Source: Pelolinea sp.
GTDB lineage: Bacteria > Chloroflexota > Anaerolineae > Anaerolineales > Anaerolineaceae
Direction of reading: 5' to 3'
DNA: 64,000 nucleotides
Assembly (NCBI GenBank): GCA_012797975.1
Contig: JAAZOD010000009.1
Span: forward strand, 62,001-126,000
In this document: in pieces, positions 43,124 through 51,359 of the stretch
How positions within the stretch are numbered: the stretch's first letter is position 1
How the letters are laid out: every line of letters starts with the position of its first letter
Translations under genes and position numbers: made by a program
The notes under the pieces: generated by a model
The model's input: the letters and a program-made list of their open reading frames with translations, nothing else
What the model was told of the DNA's origin: nothing
The model's database searches: none

Positions 43124-43795
43124 ATGGAAAAAGTAATTTTAAAAGCTGAAAAACGTGATGTCATCGGTAAGAAAGTAAAAAACCTCCGGTTGGAAGGAAA
43201 GTTGCCTGCGATCATGTACGGTCATAACATCCAACCAACCCCGATTGTCCTTGATGCACATAAAACCGCATTGACCCTCAGAAAGATCAGTGAATCCACC
43301 ATCGTCACCATCGAATTGGAAGGAAAAGAATACTCGGCACTGATCAGAGACAAGCAAGTTGATTTTCTCAAAGGAAGTCTATTGCATCTGGATTTTCAGA
43401 CCGTATCACTGACCGAAAAACTCCGCACCGATGTCCATATTGAACTCACCGGTGTGGCACCTGCTGTGGCAGAGTTCAATGCACTGATTGTCAATGGAAT
43501 CACTGAAGTGGAAGTGGAAGCCTTACCGCAAGATCTTCCCGAACGAATCACAGTGGATATCTCAAGTCTTACAGAGATTGGAAAGGCGATCTATGTCAAA
43601 GACATTCCTGCAATTGAGAAGGTTTCTATTTTGACTGATCCAGAGGAATTGGTTGCCATCGCATCTGCTGTGAAGGAAGAAGTCATTGAAGAACCTGTGG
43701 CCGAAACTATTGAAGGTGAAGCTGCTGCGGCAGAACCAGAAGTGATTGAACACGGTAAACGTGAAGAAGAGACCGAGGAAGAAGAAGCAAAATAA
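43124..43795 (+). CDS. rplY: 50S ribosomal protein L25 (CTC form, 223 aa)
   Basis: Binds 5S rRNA in the large ribosomal subunit. The N-terminal L25 domain has ILKAEKRDVIGKKVKNLR, GKLPAIMYGH and KGSLLHLDFQ; the C-terminal TL5/CTC beta domain follows (PQDLPERITVDIS). The tail is a long acidic extension rich in Glu and Ala. The start at 43124 with AAAGGA upstream is preferred to an earlier in-frame ATG that would add 20 basic residues. Monocistronic, with its own promoter and two downstream hairpins. Confidence 0.95.
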   Translation: MEKVILKAEKRDVIGKKVKNLRLEGKLPAIMYGHNIQPTPIVLDAHKTALTLRKISESTIVTIELEGKEYSALIRDKQVDFLKGSLLHLDFQTVSLTEKLRTDVHIELTGVAPAVAEFNALIVNGITEVEVEALPQDLPERITVDISSLTEIGKAIYVKDIPAIEKVSILTDPEELVAIASAVKEEVIEEPVAETIEGEAAAAEPEVIEHGKREEETEEEEAK

Positions 43796-43833
43796 TCGGT
43801 TCTTTGGACAAATAAAAGCAGTGCAAATAAAGT

Positions 43834-43863
43834 GAATGCACCCACAAAAGGGTGCATTCTTCT
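43834..43863 (+). terminator. Terminator of rplY (first hairpin)
   Basis: GAATGCACCC (43834-43843) pairs with GGGTGCATTC (43850-43859) around a 6-nt loop, followed by TTCTTCT, 38 nt after the rplY stop. Confidence 0.75.
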
Positions 43864-43877
43864 TCTATGATTATACA

Positions 43878-43912
43878 AACTGACATCGGAATGCAAACGA
43901 TGTCAGTTTTGT
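43878..43912. terminator. Second hairpin between rplY and the ABC operon
   Basis: AACTGACATCG (43878-43888) pairs perfectly with CGATGTCAGTT (43898-43908) and is followed by TTGTTTT on the + strand. It lies 27 nt past the stop of the converging ABC exporter gene and may also end that minus-strand transcript. Confidence 0.7.
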
Positions 43913-43934
43913 TTTCACTTGAATGTGCTGATAG

Positions 43935-45839
43935 TTAGAACACTTCCGCTGTTTCAAACTGGCTGTTATACATGGAAGCATAAAATCCGTTACGTGCCAA
44001 CAGTTCGTTATGGGTTCCCTGCTCCACAATGTCTCCGTTGTTCATGACCAGGATCAGGTCTGCGTTTCGAATGGTCGACAGCCGGTGGGCAATGATAAAG
44101 CTGGTACGATTCTTCATCAAATTATCCATAGCTTTCTGGATCAGCACCTCTGTGCGAGTATCTACCGAACTGGTCGCCTCGTCCAGGATCAGTATTTTGG
44201 GGTCTGCCAGGATGGCACGCGCGATGGTCAACAGCTGTTTTTGTCCCTGTGATACATTGGATGCTTCTTCATCCAGCACCATATCGTAACCATCGGGCAA
44301 TGTCCGGATGAAGTGATCCACGTATGCAGTCTTTGCTGCAGCCACTACCTCTTTATCCGTTGCATCCAGTCGCCCGTAGCGAATGTTCTCCATAATGGTC
44401 GTGTTGTACAGCCAGGCGTCCTGCAACACCATGCCAAACATCTGACGCAGGTCTTGCCGAGTAAATTCCTGGATGTTATGGCCATCCACCATGATCGATC
44501 CACTGTTGATATCGTAGAAGCGCATCAATAATTTCACCATAGTCGTTTTTCCGGCTCCGGTTGGGCCAACGATGGCAATCTTCTGCCCCGGTCTTACGGT
44601 AGCACAAAAATCATTGATGATGATCTTATCGGACAAATAACCGAAATGCACGTCCTTGAATTCCACACTGCCTTTCACAGTCTCCAGCTTTATCGGAGAA
44701 GCGGTCTCAGGCTTCTCTTCGCTTTCGTTCAGGAATTCAAAAACTCTCTCCGCGGCGGCGGCAGTTTGCTGCAACGTGTTAGAAATATTGGCAACCTGGG
44801 TAATGGGCTGCGTAAAAGACCGTACATACTGTATGAATGCTTGAATATCGCCAATAGTGATCGCATTCCTTACTGCCAAATATCCACCCAGAATACAAAC
44901 GACAACATACCCAAGATTACCGATGAATGTCATGATGGGCATCATCAATCCCGAAAGGAATTGCGATTTCCACGCGGCTTTGTAAAGAACATTATTCGAT
45001 TGATCGAACTTTTCAACGCTCTTCTGTTCACCATTGAAAGCTTTCATGACCACATGGCTACCGTACATTTCCTCCACATGGCCGTTCACATGCCCCAGAT
45101 ATTCCTGTTGCTGTTTGAAATACTTTTGTGATCTTTTTACAATCATGCTGATAAAAACGGCAGACAATGGCACAATCACCATCGTGACGACGGTTAACAA
45201 CCAGCTGATCGAGAACATCATGACCAGAACACCAATCATGGTCACAACGGATGTAACGATTTGCGTTAGACTCTGATTCAACGTCTGGCTGACAGTATCC
45301 ACGTCGTTGGTGATGCGTGAAAGCACTTCGCCATGGGTAATTCCATCAAAATAGCGCAACGGCAGCCGATTGATCTTGGCAGATATTTCCTTGCGAAAAC
45401 GATAGGTCATCTTCTGTGAAATATCAGTCATGACCCAGCCCTGGGCATAACTCAGCAGCGCGGAGATCAGATACAGTGCAATCAAGATCAGCATAATACG
45501 ACCGATGTAAACAAAATCGATGCCCGTCCCTGTTCCAGCGATCTGTGCAACGACGCCTTCGTAAAGTTTCGTGGTAGCTTTTCCAAGGATCTTCGGGCTA
45601 ACGATGGAAAAAACGGTTGAGGCGCTGGCTGCCAGCAATACCAAAATAATCTTGGTCTTGTATTCGGATAGATAATTGACCAGTTTGCTCATGGTACCTT
45701 TGAAATCATGCGCTTTCTCCCCACCGCGCATCATCCCGCCACCCGGACCACCACCCATGGCACCACCGCCAAATTCACCTCGTTTTTGAGTGCGTTCTTT
45801 ATTCTGGTTGGATTGTTGAAAATTGTTATGGGTGCTCAT
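43935..45839 (-). CDS. ABC exporter half-transporter, second of a heterodimeric pair (634 aa)
   Basis: A membrane-spanning plus ATPase half-transporter (type IV/MdlB-like). The first 50 residues are cytoplasmic and rich in Gly, Met and Arg (GGGAMGGGPGGGMMRGG), unusual but seen in this subfamily. Six hydrophobic segments follow, then an ATPase with Walker A GPTGAGKTT, signature NVSQGQKQLL, Walker B ILILDEATSSVD and the switch His in IAHRLSTI. The start overlaps the 746-aa partner by 4 nt. With a MarR-type gene first in the operon, drug or toxic-compound export is likely. Confidence 0.9.
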   Translation of the reverse strand: MSTHNNFQQSNQNKERTQKRGEFGGGAMGGGPGGGMMRGGEKAHDFKGTMSKLVNYLSEYKTKIILVLLAASASTVFSIVSPKILGKATTKLYEGVVAQIAGTGTGIDFVYIGRIMLILIALYLISALLSYAQGWVMTDISQKMTYRFRKEISAKINRLPLRYFDGITHGEVLSRITNDVDTVSQTLNQSLTQIVTSVVTMIGVLVMMFSISWLLTVVTMVIVPLSAVFISMIVKRSQKYFKQQQEYLGHVNGHVEEMYGSHVVMKAFNGEQKSVEKFDQSNNVLYKAAWKSQFLSGLMMPIMTFIGNLGYVVVCILGGYLAVRNAITIGDIQAFIQYVRSFTQPITQVANISNTLQQTAAAAERVFEFLNESEEKPETASPIKLETVKGSVEFKDVHFGYLSDKIIINDFCATVRPGQKIAIVGPTGAGKTTMVKLLMRFYDINSGSIMVDGHNIQEFTRQDLRQMFGMVLQDAWLYNTTIMENIRYGRLDATDKEVVAAAKTAYVDHFIRTLPDGYDMVLDEEASNVSQGQKQLLTIARAILADPKILILDEATSSVDTRTEVLIQKAMDNLMKNRTSFIIAHRLSTIRNADLILVMNNGDIVEQGTHNELLARNGFYASMYNSQFETAEVF

Positions 45840-48076
45840 GCTAATTCCTCCTTGTTCAACTGCGACAAGGCTATTTCTTGATATGTTTTACAGTTCTTCA
45901 TCAGTTGCTCATGGGTTCCTTTTCCAACCACTTTGCCATCGTCTAAAACAACGATCTGTTCGGCGTTTTTAATGGTTGAGATGCGTTGGGCAACGATCAA
46001 CACAGTACTGCCACCGGTACTCTTTTTCAATGCCTTTCGCAAGGCAGTGTCGGTTTTATAGTCTACAGCAGAAAAACTATCATCGAAAATATAGATGGGC
46101 GGAGCTTTCACCAATGCTCTGGCGATCGCCAATCGTTGTCTTTGACCACCGGATACATTCATCCCACCCTGTGCAATTTCGCTCTGCATTTCTTCGGGCA
46201 TAGCTGAGATAAATTCAGTTGCTTGGGCAACCGCGGCCGCATTCCGGATGATTTCTTCGCTGGCATTTTCGTCCGCATAACGCAGATTGCTTTCAACGGT
46301 TCCGGAAAAGAGCATTCCTTTTTGTGGAACATAGCCAATCTTATCTCTCAAATCGATTTGCTTCACATCGCGTATGTCAACCCCATCGACATAGATTGCT
46401 CCCCCCGTTACATCATAAAAACGTGGAATCAGGTTGACTACCGTTGATTTTCCAGAGCCGGTCGACCCAATTATGGCAGTTGTCTGACCAGGTAAAGCTG
46501 TAAAACTGATATCATGCAAAACATCCTCTTCCGCATCCGGGTAACGGAAAGATACGTTACGAAATTCAACGCTCCATCGAGCGTTTTTACCAAAGGGTTT
46601 CGGTTCCTTTGGATCTTTCACCACCGGTTCCACCGCCAGCACATCAGCAATACGGTTGGCTGAAACAGTCGATCTTGGCAAAATTATGAACAGCATAGAA
46701 AGCATCAAGAAAGACATCACTACCTGTGTGGCATACTGCAGAAATGCCATCATATCCCCTACTTGCATGGTTGCTTCAGCAACTGCATGGGATCCAACCC
46801 AGATTATCAACAATGACAAACCGCTCATCAGAAGAGTCATAATTGGCATCATGACCACCATAACACGGTTGACAAACAGATTATTTTTCGTCAAATCCTG
46901 GTTGGCTTTGTCAAAACGCCCTTCTTCAAAATTCTGATTATTGAATGCACGTACCACCATCATCCCTGAAAGATTTTCACGAGTAACCAAGTTCAATTTG
47001 TCAACCAAACTTTGAACGATCTTAAACTTTGGCATCACAATGGAAAAAACTGTCACTACAAGGCAGATTAAAACCAGCACTCCCAATGCAATGATCCAGG
47101 ATAACGACGGACTTTTATCAATTGCATGTAATATTGCACCAATGCCCATAATGGGTGCATAGAAAACCATGCGAACGATCATCATGACAGCACTCTGTAT
47201 CTGGGTTATATCGTTTGTGGTACGGGTGATTAACGATGCAGTGGAAAATCGGTCAAATTCTGTTTTTGAAAAACTTTCTACTTTCTTGAATGTATCACGG
47301 CGTAAATCACGCGCCACCCCAGCCGCTACTTTCGAGGCAATGTATCCCACCGTGATTGAACAGGCAACGGTCGCCAGTGTCAGCAACAACATGTATCCGC
47401 CGATTTTCAGAAGGTAATTGGTTTGCAGTTTCGCAACATCCACACCCAAGGCCTTGTATTCATCCTTTACCGACCCGATCGCTGACTGAACGATCATACT
47501 ACTACCCATGGCAGAAAGTTTCTCATCAATACTATTGATCACTGCTGAGCGCTGCGTTTCTGGCATGCTGGATAGCATGCTGAAAACATCCATCCCTTGA
47601 GGAAATTTGGATAAATCAAACCCCATTTTCTGAGAAACCTCAGCAGCTTTTTCCGGATCGTTGCTTGCCTGATCAATGGTAGAAACAATCATCAGTCCTT
47701 TTGCCATCATCGGATTGATCTTTTCAACTTCGGCTTCGTTCGTTGTATTTAGTACATAGATAGCTTCCGTTGCCAGGATCGGATATTCTTTCAGAAAATC
47801 TTTGTAATCGGGGGAATTTTGATCGACCAGAGTGTAATCATTGGACACGGCTGCTCGTTCATCCGCATTGAGAAAAATAGTGACTTTATCCATTTCATTT
47901 TGCCGGATGGCTTCTGGAACAGCATTAACAATTCCCCCCTGCTGAATACCAACATTGATAATATCTGACATATAATCTGGCAATGCAAGATCAGCCATCA
48001 CTTGCCCATACAACATTCCAATTGCCAGAAGAATCATCAAGAGATACGGCTTTAAATATTTCATAATGCGAAGCAT
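45836..48076 (-). CDS. ABC exporter half-transporter, first of a heterodimeric pair (746 aa)
   Basis: The partner of the 634-aa gene. Between the first and second membrane helices it has an inserted extracytoplasmic region of about 190 residues (positions ~30-220), which explains its larger size. The ATPase domain has Walker A GSTGSGKST, signature NVSGGQRQRL and IYIFDDSFSAVD; the catalytic Glu after Walker B is replaced by Asp, and the switch position reads VAQRIST with Gln for His. This degenerate site is typical of one half of asymmetric heterodimers, so ATP hydrolysis would depend mainly on the partner. Confidence 0.9.
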   Translation of the reverse strand: MLRIMKYLKPYLLMILLAIGMLYGQVMADLALPDYMSDIINVGIQQGGIVNAVPEAIRQNEMDKVTIFLNADERAAVSNDYTLVDQNSPDYKDFLKEYPILATEAIYVLNTTNEAEVEKINPMMAKGLMIVSTIDQASNDPEKAAEVSQKMGFDLSKFPQGMDVFSMLSSMPETQRSAVINSIDEKLSAMGSSMIVQSAIGSVKDEYKALGVDVAKLQTNYLLKIGGYMLLLTLATVACSITVGYIASKVAAGVARDLRRDTFKKVESFSKTEFDRFSTASLITRTTNDITQIQSAVMMIVRMVFYAPIMGIGAILHAIDKSPSLSWIIALGVLVLICLVVTVFSIVMPKFKIVQSLVDKLNLVTRENLSGMMVVRAFNNQNFEEGRFDKANQDLTKNNLFVNRVMVVMMPIMTLLMSGLSLLIIWVGSHAVAEATMQVGDMMAFLQYATQVVMSFLMLSMLFIILPRSTVSANRIADVLAVEPVVKDPKEPKPFGKNARWSVEFRNVSFRYPDAEEDVLHDISFTALPGQTTAIIGSTGSGKSTVVNLIPRFYDVTGGAIYVDGVDIRDVKQIDLRDKIGYVPQKGMLFSGTVESNLRYADENASEEIIRNAAAVAQATEFISAMPEEMQSEIAQGGMNVSGGQRQRLAIARALVKAPPIYIFDDSFSAVDYKTDTALRKALKKSTGGSTVLIVAQRISTIKNAEQIVVLDDGKVVGKGTHEQLMKNCKTYQEIALSQLNKEELA

Positions 48077-48121
48077 ATTTTCAATTTACTCCTTTTGCTT
48101 TTCATTTCATCAATGGAATTT

Positions 48122-48703
48122 TCATCGAAAATCTTGCATGGTTTTTTGTGGAAAAGAAGAATTCATTTGCAGCGAATGCAACAATTTTGTGAGCAAAGCG
48201 ATCAATTGCTCTTTTTCCCCATCATCCAATTCCGACGCCAAGCTATTCATATATTCCATTTGTTGAGGAACCAGTTGTTTCACAAGGTTTCGTCCCTCCT
48301 CGGTCAGTCTCAAATGATGCATTCTGCGGTCATTCGGAACATTTTCGCGTTGGATGAATCCCTGTGTTTCCAAACCATAGATCAGAGAACTCATAGTATT
48401 TTTCCCAACACCCTGGAAACGGCTCAAATGAGAAGAAGTAATCCCTTCTCTTTCCTCAATATCCTCTTGTAAATAGAGATTTATTAATATCGCCATTCGT
48501 GGACCGGATATCTCTGATTCATGAAAAGTGATATTTGACATTGAGTCATATAACCTGTTGATTCTGCGAATGAGACTGCCGATTTCAAAACCTTTAACAG
48601 ACTTTTCACCCGCCAGGTTCTTAATGTTTTTTTCAATGACTTGGTGTATTTTTCGATACTTCTTTCTTTCCTCTTCCGATAGACAAGTATGGGGTCGATT
48701 CAT
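48122..48703 (-). CDS. MarR-family transcriptional regulator (193 aa)
   Basis: A winged-helix repressor, first gene of the three-gene export operon. The C-terminal two thirds match MarR: helix 4-5 region THLSRF-like segment TSSHLSRFQGVGKNTMSSLI, wing NVPNDRRMHHLRLTEEGRNL, and a long dimerisation helix. The N-terminal about 45 residues are an extra basic helical extension. The upstream region has a well-formed promoter overlapped by TCGTACTA-type half-sites, so autoregulation is likely, with the exporter genes induced by a ligand. Confidence 0.9.
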   Translation of the reverse strand: MNRPHTCLSEEERKKYRKIHQVIEKNIKNLAGEKSVKGFEIGSLIRRINRLYDSMSNITFHESEISGPRMAILINLYLQEDIEEREGITSSHLSRFQGVGKNTMSSLIYGLETQGFIQRENVPNDRRMHHLRLTEEGRNLVKQLVPQQMEYMNSLASELDDGEKEQLIALLTKLLHSLQMNSSFPQKTMQDFR

Positions 48704-48719
48704 TCTGTTCCTTTCAATA

Positions 48720-48752
48720 TAGTACGATGTCGAACTATACTACCTCGTACTA
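48720..48752. promoter_or_regulatory. Probable MarR operator: three TAGTnCGA half-sites
   Basis: TAGTACGA (48720-48727) and TCGAACTA (48730-48737) form a near-perfect palindrome with a 2-bp centre, and TCGTACTA (48745-48752) is a third, exact inverted copy of the first. The palindrome covers the -10 and start-site region and the third half-site lies in the promoter spacer, a placement suited to repression. Confidence 0.65.
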
Positions 48753-48762
48753 CTTTTGTCTA
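48734..48762 (-). promoter_or_regulatory. Promoter of the marR-ABC exporter operon
   Basis: On the minus strand, TAGACA (48762-48757), a 17-nt spacer and TATAGT (48739-48734). The ATG of the regulator is at 48703, with GAAAGGAA as ribosome site. Confidence 0.65.
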
Positions 48763-48851
48763 TCGAGAAAGACAATTTCATATATAAAATTAATAATTGT
48801 GTGTGAAAAGGGCTGAGAAACCAGCAGAATGGATCTTTGAATATTCAACAA

Positions 48852-48883
48852 AAGAAGCACCCACTCCAGGTGCTTCTTTCATG
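48852..48883 (-). terminator. Terminator of rpmB
   Basis: AAGAAGCACC (48852-48861) pairs with GGTGCTTCTT (48869-48878) around a 7-nt loop. On the minus strand the stem is followed by TTGTTGAAT. It lies 26 nt past the rpmB stop. Confidence 0.7.
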
Positions 48884-48903
48884 ACAACATTGGGAAAATA
48901 TCC

Positions 48904-49086
48904 TTATTTATCTTTTGCAATGGTTTTTAAGCACTTGGCGCAGACAACTTTTTTCACCGGTTTTCCATCTTGAAAAATGGTGGTTTTCTGTAAATTTGGT
49001 CTGAATTTACGATTGGTTGCCCGTTGTGAGAAACTGCGATTGTGCCCAAAAGTGGTTGTTTTTCCACAAATTTCACATTTAGCCAT
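48904..49086 (-). CDS. rpmB: 50S ribosomal protein L28 (60 aa)
   Basis: A small basic ribosomal protein. Characteristic features are MAKCEICGKTTTFGHNRSFS with the zinc-type CxxC, TNRKFRPNLQK, and the second CxxC in VVCAKCLKTI; the four Cys suggest the zinc-binding C+ form. AAAGGGATTAAAAA precedes the ATG. Monocistronic, divergent from the Asp23 gene. Confidence 0.97.
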   Translation of the reverse strand: MAKCEICGKTTTFGHNRSFSQRATNRKFRPNLQKTTIFQDGKPVKKVVCAKCLKTIAKDK

Positions 49087-49212
49087 TTTTTAATCCCTTT
49101 CAAAGATTCGCCAATCTTTTAAAATCAATGTAAAATAACGAGAAGAAAGTTTACCATAGTCCGTAACTATCGACAAGTTTTTTTGTTCTATATACAAGAT
49201 GTTGAAAGAAAG

Positions 49213-49218
49213 TATCAT
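49213..49218 (+). promoter_or_regulatory. -10-like element 6 nt before the Asp23 gene
   Basis: TATCAT ends 6 nt before the ATG at 49225 and no Shine-Dalgarno sequence is present, as expected for a leaderless message. No good -35 at the usual distance. Confidence 0.3.
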
Positions 49219-49224
49219 TAGAAT

Positions 49225-49584
49225 ATGAATGTAACCGAAAATCAATTAGGCAATATTTATATTTCTTATCATGCGATCGCTGTCATTGCTTTTCAAGCTG
49301 CCCTGGAGTCTTATGGCGTAGTTGGGCTTGCTTATGAAGGCATGGCAAGAGGGATCACGAAACTCTTCCAGAAAGACCCCACTTCCGGTGTTGTTGTCCA
49401 CTACAATGATAACAATTCTATATCTGTCGACATGTTTCTGGTCATTGAATACGGAACACGAATTTCCTCTGTGGCAAACAGTGTTGCCAGCAATGTTAAA
49501 TTCCAGATCGAAAAAACCACCGGGATTTCTGTGCAGGATGTTAATATCCATGTACGTGGGTTAAGAGTAAGCGACCCAGATTAA
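49225..49584 (+). CDS. Asp23/Gls24 family protein, YloU type (119 aa)
   Basis: A small alpha/beta protein of the Asp23 envelope-stress family. It has GNIYISYHAIAVIAFQAALE, a central VVVHYNDNNSISVDMFLVIEYG and the closing TGISVQDVNIHVRGLRV. In Firmicutes the same gene (yloU) lies directly before the DAK2-domain gene yloV, as here with a 26-nt gap. Molecular function is not settled. Confidence 0.92.
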   Translation: MNVTENQLGNIYISYHAIAVIAFQAALESYGVVGLAYEGMARGITKLFQKDPTSGVVVHYNDNNSISVDMFLVIEYGTRISSVANSVASNVKFQIEKTTGISVQDVNIHVRGLRVSDPD

Positions 49585-49610
49585 TTAGAAATTATCTTTG
49601 AGGTTTATAT

Positions 49611-51308
49611 ATGCCGCATGTCGAATCAAACCCACTGAAAGTGGATGAGAATGTCAGTTTGCCTTGCACGGAGATTAACGGCCAGGACCTAAAAAAATAT
49701 TTTTACGCAGGGCTCACCTGGCTTAAAACCAATCAACCACTGGTGAATTCTCTCAATGTATTTCCTGTTCCCGATGGTGACACCGGTACCAATATGTTTT
49801 TGACGCTAAAAACCGCCTATGCTGAAATCGAAAGCGAGACGGATACAAATGCCGGTTCCATCGCAAAGAAATTTGCACATGGAGCTTTGATGGGCGCCCG
49901 TGGAAATTCCGGTGTGATCTTGTCACAGATCCTGCGTGGTTTCGCCAGAGCTTTGGATGAGAAAGAATTCCTGGATGCAGACCTTCTAGTTACCGCATTG
50001 GCAGAAAGCCGCAATACAGCATACAAAGGTGTGGTGCGCCCTGTTGAAGGCACCATCCTAACCGTTATCAAAGATATTGCACGCGCATCAGAAAAATCCC
50101 GCCAGGGTACGGCAGAGCTGGTAAAGGTTCTTGAAGAAATCGTCACAGCAGCAGATGTTTCAGTAAAAAATACTCCTGAACTGCTGCCCATTCTCAAGCA
50201 AGCAGGAGTGGTTGATTCTGGTGGAAAAGGCCTTTTTATTATTTTTGAAGGCATTTTCCGATTCATTAAGGGGGAATCGATCGATGTGGCAGAAGAAAAA
50301 ATTACCACCATCTCGCTGGAACAAATGGAAAGTGACGAATTGAATGAATCCATTGAAGCCGGTCAGGATTTTGAGATCGTGGTCGATTTTGAACCTGAAA
50401 CAAACTTCAACCTTTCTGCGTTCTATAGTGCTCTGGAAAAGGTTGGCACTTCGATTCAAGTAGGTGAAGGCGAAGATCTATATCGCATGCATATCCATGT
50501 TCCAAAAGAAAAAAAATATGATCCGATTGACTTGGTAATGGGATATGGCACAATCAAAAAAGTGTATATTGAAAATCTGATGGAGCAAATGAAGGAGCAA
50601 AAAGAATCGAAGAAGACCGCTCCTGCCATCACCCCTCCCAAAATTCAGGAGGGTCAAATCGGTGTCGTTGCAGTTTCCCCTGGTGAGGGGATCACTCGTA
50701 TTTTTTATAGCCTTGGAGTAGCAGCGGTAATTCAAGGTGGGCAAACCATGAATCCCAGCACAGAAGAGATAGTGGATGCATTCAAAGACCTGCCAACGGA
50801 CAAAATAGTCATTCTTCCGAATAACAAAAATATCCACTTGGCTGCCCAATCCGCCAGTTCCATGACCGATAAAAAAGTGCGCGTTGTGTTGACCCGCAGT
50901 ATTCCCGAGGGACTGACTGCTTCTTTGATGATCAACCCGGATGGCGAACTGGATGCCGTAGTGGAAAGTATGAATGAGATTATCAAAGATGTTGACTCCG
51001 GTGAGATCACTACCGCCACCCGCTCCATTACCATTAACGGGATCGATGTGAAAACAGGTGAGGTGATTTCCTTGCTGAACGATGAACTGGTCGGCTCTGC
51101 GGCTTCACTGGAGGAAGCCTGTGATAATCTTCTGACAGCGGTTGACCTGGATGAAAAGGAACATCTCACTATCCTGTATGGTAATAATGTCACCAAAGAA
51201 GAAGTTGATGGGGTGATGGAACACATCAAGAAAAATTATCCTGACTTGGAGTTGGAATTACACGAAGGTGGTCAACCTTTCTATCAATTCATCATTGCGA
51301 TTGAATAA
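49611..51308 (+). CDS. DAK2-domain protein, fatty-acid kinase FakA/YloV-like (565 aa)
   Basis: The N-terminal domain is a dihydroxyacetone-kinase-like L domain that binds ATP (VFPVPDGDTGTNMFLTL, HGALMGARGNSGVILSQILRGF, VDSGGKGLFIIFEG). The middle and C-terminal parts correspond to the YloV/FakA domains that contact a fatty-acid-binding DegV-like partner. In Firmicutes FakA phosphorylates FakB-bound fatty acids. No DegV/FakB gene is in the window. The ribosome site is GAGG 7 nt upstream. Confidence 0.9.
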   Translation: MPHVESNPLKVDENVSLPCTEINGQDLKKYFYAGLTWLKTNQPLVNSLNVFPVPDGDTGTNMFLTLKTAYAEIESETDTNAGSIAKKFAHGALMGARGNSGVILSQILRGFARALDEKEFLDADLLVTALAESRNTAYKGVVRPVEGTILTVIKDIARASEKSRQGTAELVKVLEEIVTAADVSVKNTPELLPILKQAGVVDSGGKGLFIIFEGIFRFIKGESIDVAEEKITTISLEQMESDELNESIEAGQDFEIVVDFEPETNFNLSAFYSALEKVGTSIQVGEGEDLYRMHIHVPKEKKYDPIDLVMGYGTIKKVYIENLMEQMKEQKESKKTAPAITPPKIQEGQIGVVAVSPGEGITRIFYSLGVAAVIQGGQTMNPSTEEIVDAFKDLPTDKIVILPNNKNIHLAAQSASSMTDKKVRVVLTRSIPEGLTASLMINPDGELDAVVESMNEIIKDVDSGEITTATRSITINGIDVKTGEVISLLNDELVGSAASLEEACDNLLTAVDLDEKEHLTILYGNNVTKEEVDGVMEHIKKNYPDLELELHEGGQPFYQFIIAIE

Positions 51309-51347
51309 CCCATATTGATTATTTGAAGCATGCAGGAATCATTAGAG

Positions 51348-51353
51348 TAAAAT
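51348..51353 (+). promoter_or_regulatory. -10-like element 6 nt before recG
   Basis: TAAAAT ends 6 nt before the ATG at 51360, and no Shine-Dalgarno sequence lies between. TTGAAG at 51323-51328 could act as -35 with a 19-nt spacer. Consistent with a leaderless recG message. Confidence 0.35.
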
Positions 51354-51359
51354 AATTTC

